Below, piece by piece: positions 62,267-64,000 of a DNA stretch of 64,000 nucleotides (position 1 is the stretch's first letter; each line of letters starts with the position of its first letter). The DNA is from Bradyrhizobium sp. CSS354 (GTDB lineage: Bacteria > Pseudomonadota > Alphaproteobacteria > Rhizobiales > Xanthobacteraceae), in assembly GCF_029051725.1 (NCBI RefSeq), contig NZ_JAACFU010000006.1, forward strand, positions 186,001 to 250,000. Reading direction: 5' to 3'. The position numbers and the translations under genes were made by a program. The notes beneath the pieces were generated by a model, which was not told the DNA's origin, ran no database searches, and saw only the letters and a list, made by a program, of their open reading frames with translations.

Positions 62267-63037
62267 ATGGTCTGGGACCCGCAGCAATATCTAAAGTTCT
62301 CCGGTCACCGGCTTCGGCCCGCCATCGATCTGTTGATGCGGATTCCGGATTTCGCCCCGCGTGCGGTCGCCGATCTCGGCGCCGGCGCCGGCAACGTCAC
62401 CAAGCTGATTAAGGAGCGTTGGCCGGACGCGACGGTGACCGGTGTCGAGGGCTCGGCCGAGATGGTTGCCGCCGGCCGCAAGGCGGCGCCGGACGTGGAA
62501 TGGTCCCACGAGGACCTCGGCCACTGGCGCCCGACGAAACAATATGACGTGGTCTATTCCAATGCCGCGCTGCACTGGCTGCCCAATCATGCGGCACTGT
62601 TTCCATCTATCATGGAGAAGGTAACGCCCGGCGGAATGCTTGCTGTGCAGATGCCGCGCAACTTTCTGGCGCCCTCGCATGTGCTGATCGGCGAGACCGC
62701 GCTGGACGGTCCCTGGCGGTCCAAGGTGGAGCATCTCGTCACGCCGCCGCCGGTCGAGGGGCCGGCCTATTATCACGGTCTTCTTGCTCCGATGTCTGCC
62801 AATATCGACATCTGGGAGACGGAATATCTGCAGGTGCTGGAAGGCGAGAATCCCGTGAAGGAGTGGACCAAGGGCACCTGGCTGACGCGCTATCTCGACA
62901 TCTTGCAGGGCGACGAGAAGGCCGCGTTCGAAGCCGCCTATGGGATGCGGGTCGCGAAAGCCTATCCGAAGAACGCCGCGGGACAGACGCTGTTTCCGTT
63001 CCGGCGTCTGTTCATGGTCGCCCAGCGCAGCGGCTGA
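62267..63037 (+). CDS. tam: Trans-aconitate 2-methyltransferase
   Basis: A 256-residue SAM-dependent methyltransferase. It opens VWDPQQYLKFSGHRLRPAID, the diagnostic Tam start. The SAM loop is VADLGAGAGNVTKLIKERWP, and VYSNAALHWLPNHAALFPSI and GGMLAVQMPRNF are the post-motifs. LFPFRRLFMVAQ is the conserved C-terminus. It methylates trans-aconitate, a spontaneous by-product of cis-aconitate that inhibits aconitase. Confidence 0.94.
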   Translation: MVWDPQQYLKFSGHRLRPAIDLLMRIPDFAPRAVADLGAGAGNVTKLIKERWPDATVTGVEGSAEMVAAGRKAAPDVEWSHEDLGHWRPTKQYDVVYSNAALHWLPNHAALFPSIMEKVTPGGMLAVQMPRNFLAPSHVLIGETALDGPWRSKVEHLVTPPPVEGPAYYHGLLAPMSANIDIWETEYLQVLEGENPVKEWTKGTWLTRYLDILQGDEKAAFEAAYGMRVAKAYPKNAAGQTLFPFRRLFMVAQRSG

Positions 63038-63170
63038 TCGCACTGCCGCAATGCGACATAAGCGCTCGCTTCCGGGAACGGCAGCGGGTGCCGGGTTGCG
63101 CAAGATAGCTTGGCTGCGGCAAATTGGGCTTAGGTCTAGTTGTTCGGGTCGCGGATTGCTGCCACTACTG

Positions 63171-63198
63171 AAACCGGAAAACAAAAAAGACCCGGTTT
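63171..63198. promoter_or_regulatory. Inverted repeat in the leader of the TRAP receptor gene
   Basis: AAACCGG (63171-63177) and CCGGTTT (63192-63198) pair across a 14-base A-rich loop, about 25 bases before the start codon. It could be an operator or a leader hairpin; no consensus is recognised. Confidence 0.25.
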
Positions 63199-63222
63199 TA
63201 GAGGTTGTTGGGAGGTACCTTC

Positions 63223-64000
63223 ATGCGCAAGCTGCTTCTTGCGGTCGCCGCCGCAGCACTTTTCGTGGCGCCTGCCTTGTCTCCTGTCTTGTCACCCGTC
63301 TTGGCCCAGGCCCAGAGCCCCATCGTCATCAAATTCAGCCACGTCGTCGCCAACGACACTCCCAAGGGCAAGGGCGCGCTGAAGTTCAAGGAGCTCGCGG
63401 AGAAGTACACCGACGGCAAGGTCAAGATTGAAATCTACCCGAACTCCACGCTGTACAAGGACAAGGAGGAGATCGAGGCGCTGCAGCTCGGCTCGGTGCA
63501 GATGCTCGCGCCCTCGACCGCCAAGTTCGCACCGCTCGGTATCAAGGAATTCGAGGCGCTCGACCTGCCCTGGCTGTTCAAGGACGACCAGACCTATTCC
63601 AACGCGATGAAGGGCAAGATTGGCAAGTGGCTGTTCGAGAAGCTCGAGACCAAGGGCATCACCGGGCTCGCTTATTGGGACAACGGCTTCCACATGCTCT
63701 CCGCCAACCGTGCCCTGATGAAGCCGACCGATTTCCAGGGGCTCAAATTCCGCATCTCCGGATCGAAGGTCGCCGACCAATATCTGCGGATCGTGGGCTC
63801 GATCCCCCAGATCATGGCGTTTTCCGAAGTCTACCAGGCCTTGCAGACGGGCGTGGTCGACGGCTGCGAGAACACCGCGTCCAACTACCTGACGCAGAAG
63901 TTTTACGAGGTGCAGAAGGACATCACCGTGTCCTATCACGCGCACCTGCAATATGCCGTCATCGTCAATTCGAAATTCTGGTCCGGCCTGCCGCCCGATA
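63223..64000 (+). CDS. dctP: TRAP transporter substrate-binding protein DctP (partial, cut by right edge)
   Basis: 259 codons are visible. The signal MRKLLLAVAAAALFVAPALS is cleaved near VLAQAQS. The DctP fold is plain: IKFSHVVANDTPKGKGALKF, YPNSTLYKDKEEIEALQLG, the substrate-carboxylate Arg in GLKFRISGSKVADQYL, and GVVDGCENTASNYLTQKFYE. It binds a C4-dicarboxylate or similar organic acid for a DctQM permease that probably lies beyond the window. The ATG follows GGGAGG. Confidence 0.93.
   Translation, partial: MRKLLLAVAAAALFVAPALSPVLSPVLAQAQSPIVIKFSHVVANDTPKGKGALKFKELAEKYTDGKVKIEIYPNSTLYKDKEEIEALQLGSVQMLAPSTAKFAPLGIKEFEALDLPWLFKDDQTYSNAMKGKIGKWLFEKLETKGITGLAYWDNGFHMLSANRALMKPTDFQGLKFRISGSKVADQYLRIVGSIPQIMAFSEVYQALQTGVVDGCENTASNYLTQKFYEVQKDITVSYHAHLQYAVIVNSKFWSGLPPD

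Overview
The window is a high-GC alphaproteobacterial chromosome segment. It looks like Bradyrhizobium or a close relative (Rhodopseudomonas/Afipia group). The evidence is protein-level resemblance throughout, several orphan solute receptors, a cyoABCD quinol oxidase, a urate hydroxylase with a fused cytochrome c, Sox genes, and several families of palindromic intergenic repeats of the kind scattered through Bradyrhizobium genomes. This assignment is inference, because no rRNA or other marker gene is present.

Layout. 1-2.0 kb: an enolase-superfamily dehydratase (cut by the left edge) and a TctC-type receptor, both on the minus strand. 2.1-3.6 kb: a dispersed repeat and four small unknown genes in two overlapping pairs. 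4.0-7.2 kb: a CYTH-CHAD protein followed by a PiT phosphate transporter. 7.2-13.2 kb: a degraded MFS gene start, a small secreted protein, a lytic transglycosylase, an L,D-transpeptidase, a Ca2+/H+ antiporter, a small membrane protein and a tRNA-like remnant. 13.2-19.9 kb: a minus-strand xylulokinase and pentose-type ABC importer divergent from an MFS transporter. 20-22.4 kb: a second lytic transglycosylase and a second L,D-transpeptidase. 22.5-27.2 kb: a VOC protein, PuuD, a PQQ-type sugar dehydrogenase-like protein and an SDR. 27.5-31.4 kb: cyoABCD with overlapping genes. 31.5-41.1 kb: a secreted nuclease, a GMC oxidoreductase with its small subunit, an S1C protease, a ketosteroid-dehydrogenase-like flavoprotein and a 1158-residue fused indolepyruvate:ferredoxin oxidoreductase.

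41.6-47.3 kb: a sigma-54-type promoter precedes a biuret/isochorismatase-family hydrolase and an NCS2-type permease, which points to nitrogen scavenging. A three-gene ABC sugar importer without an ATPase converges on them. 47.4-53.4 kb: one tight minus-strand cluster, read as [2Fe-2S] subunit, Tat-exported molybdenum hydroxylase, FCSD-type flavoprotein, SoxX, SoxY, SoxZ, SoxA. It has no soxB or soxCD, and its SoxY lacks the GGCGG tail. I regard this as the most unusual functional unit in the window. 53.6-64 kb: an HpnP-like B12/radical SAM protein, an MFS exporter, an isocitrate/isopropylmalate-type dehydrogenase, a diheme cytochrome c, a frameshifted receptor pseudogene, a flavin-binding stress protein, an SDR without the catalytic tyrosine, trans-aconitate methyltransferase and a TRAP receptor cut by the right edge.

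Mosaic scars are common. Two intergenic spots carry short copies of coding sequence found elsewhere in the window: 7296-7402 matches the start of the MFS gene at 18633, and 60389-60461 matches the dehydrogenase gene at 57584-57657. A two-part repeat with different middles occurs at 2130-2290 and 57931-58080. I saw no CRISPR array, no intact tRNA or rRNA, and no complete insertion sequence.
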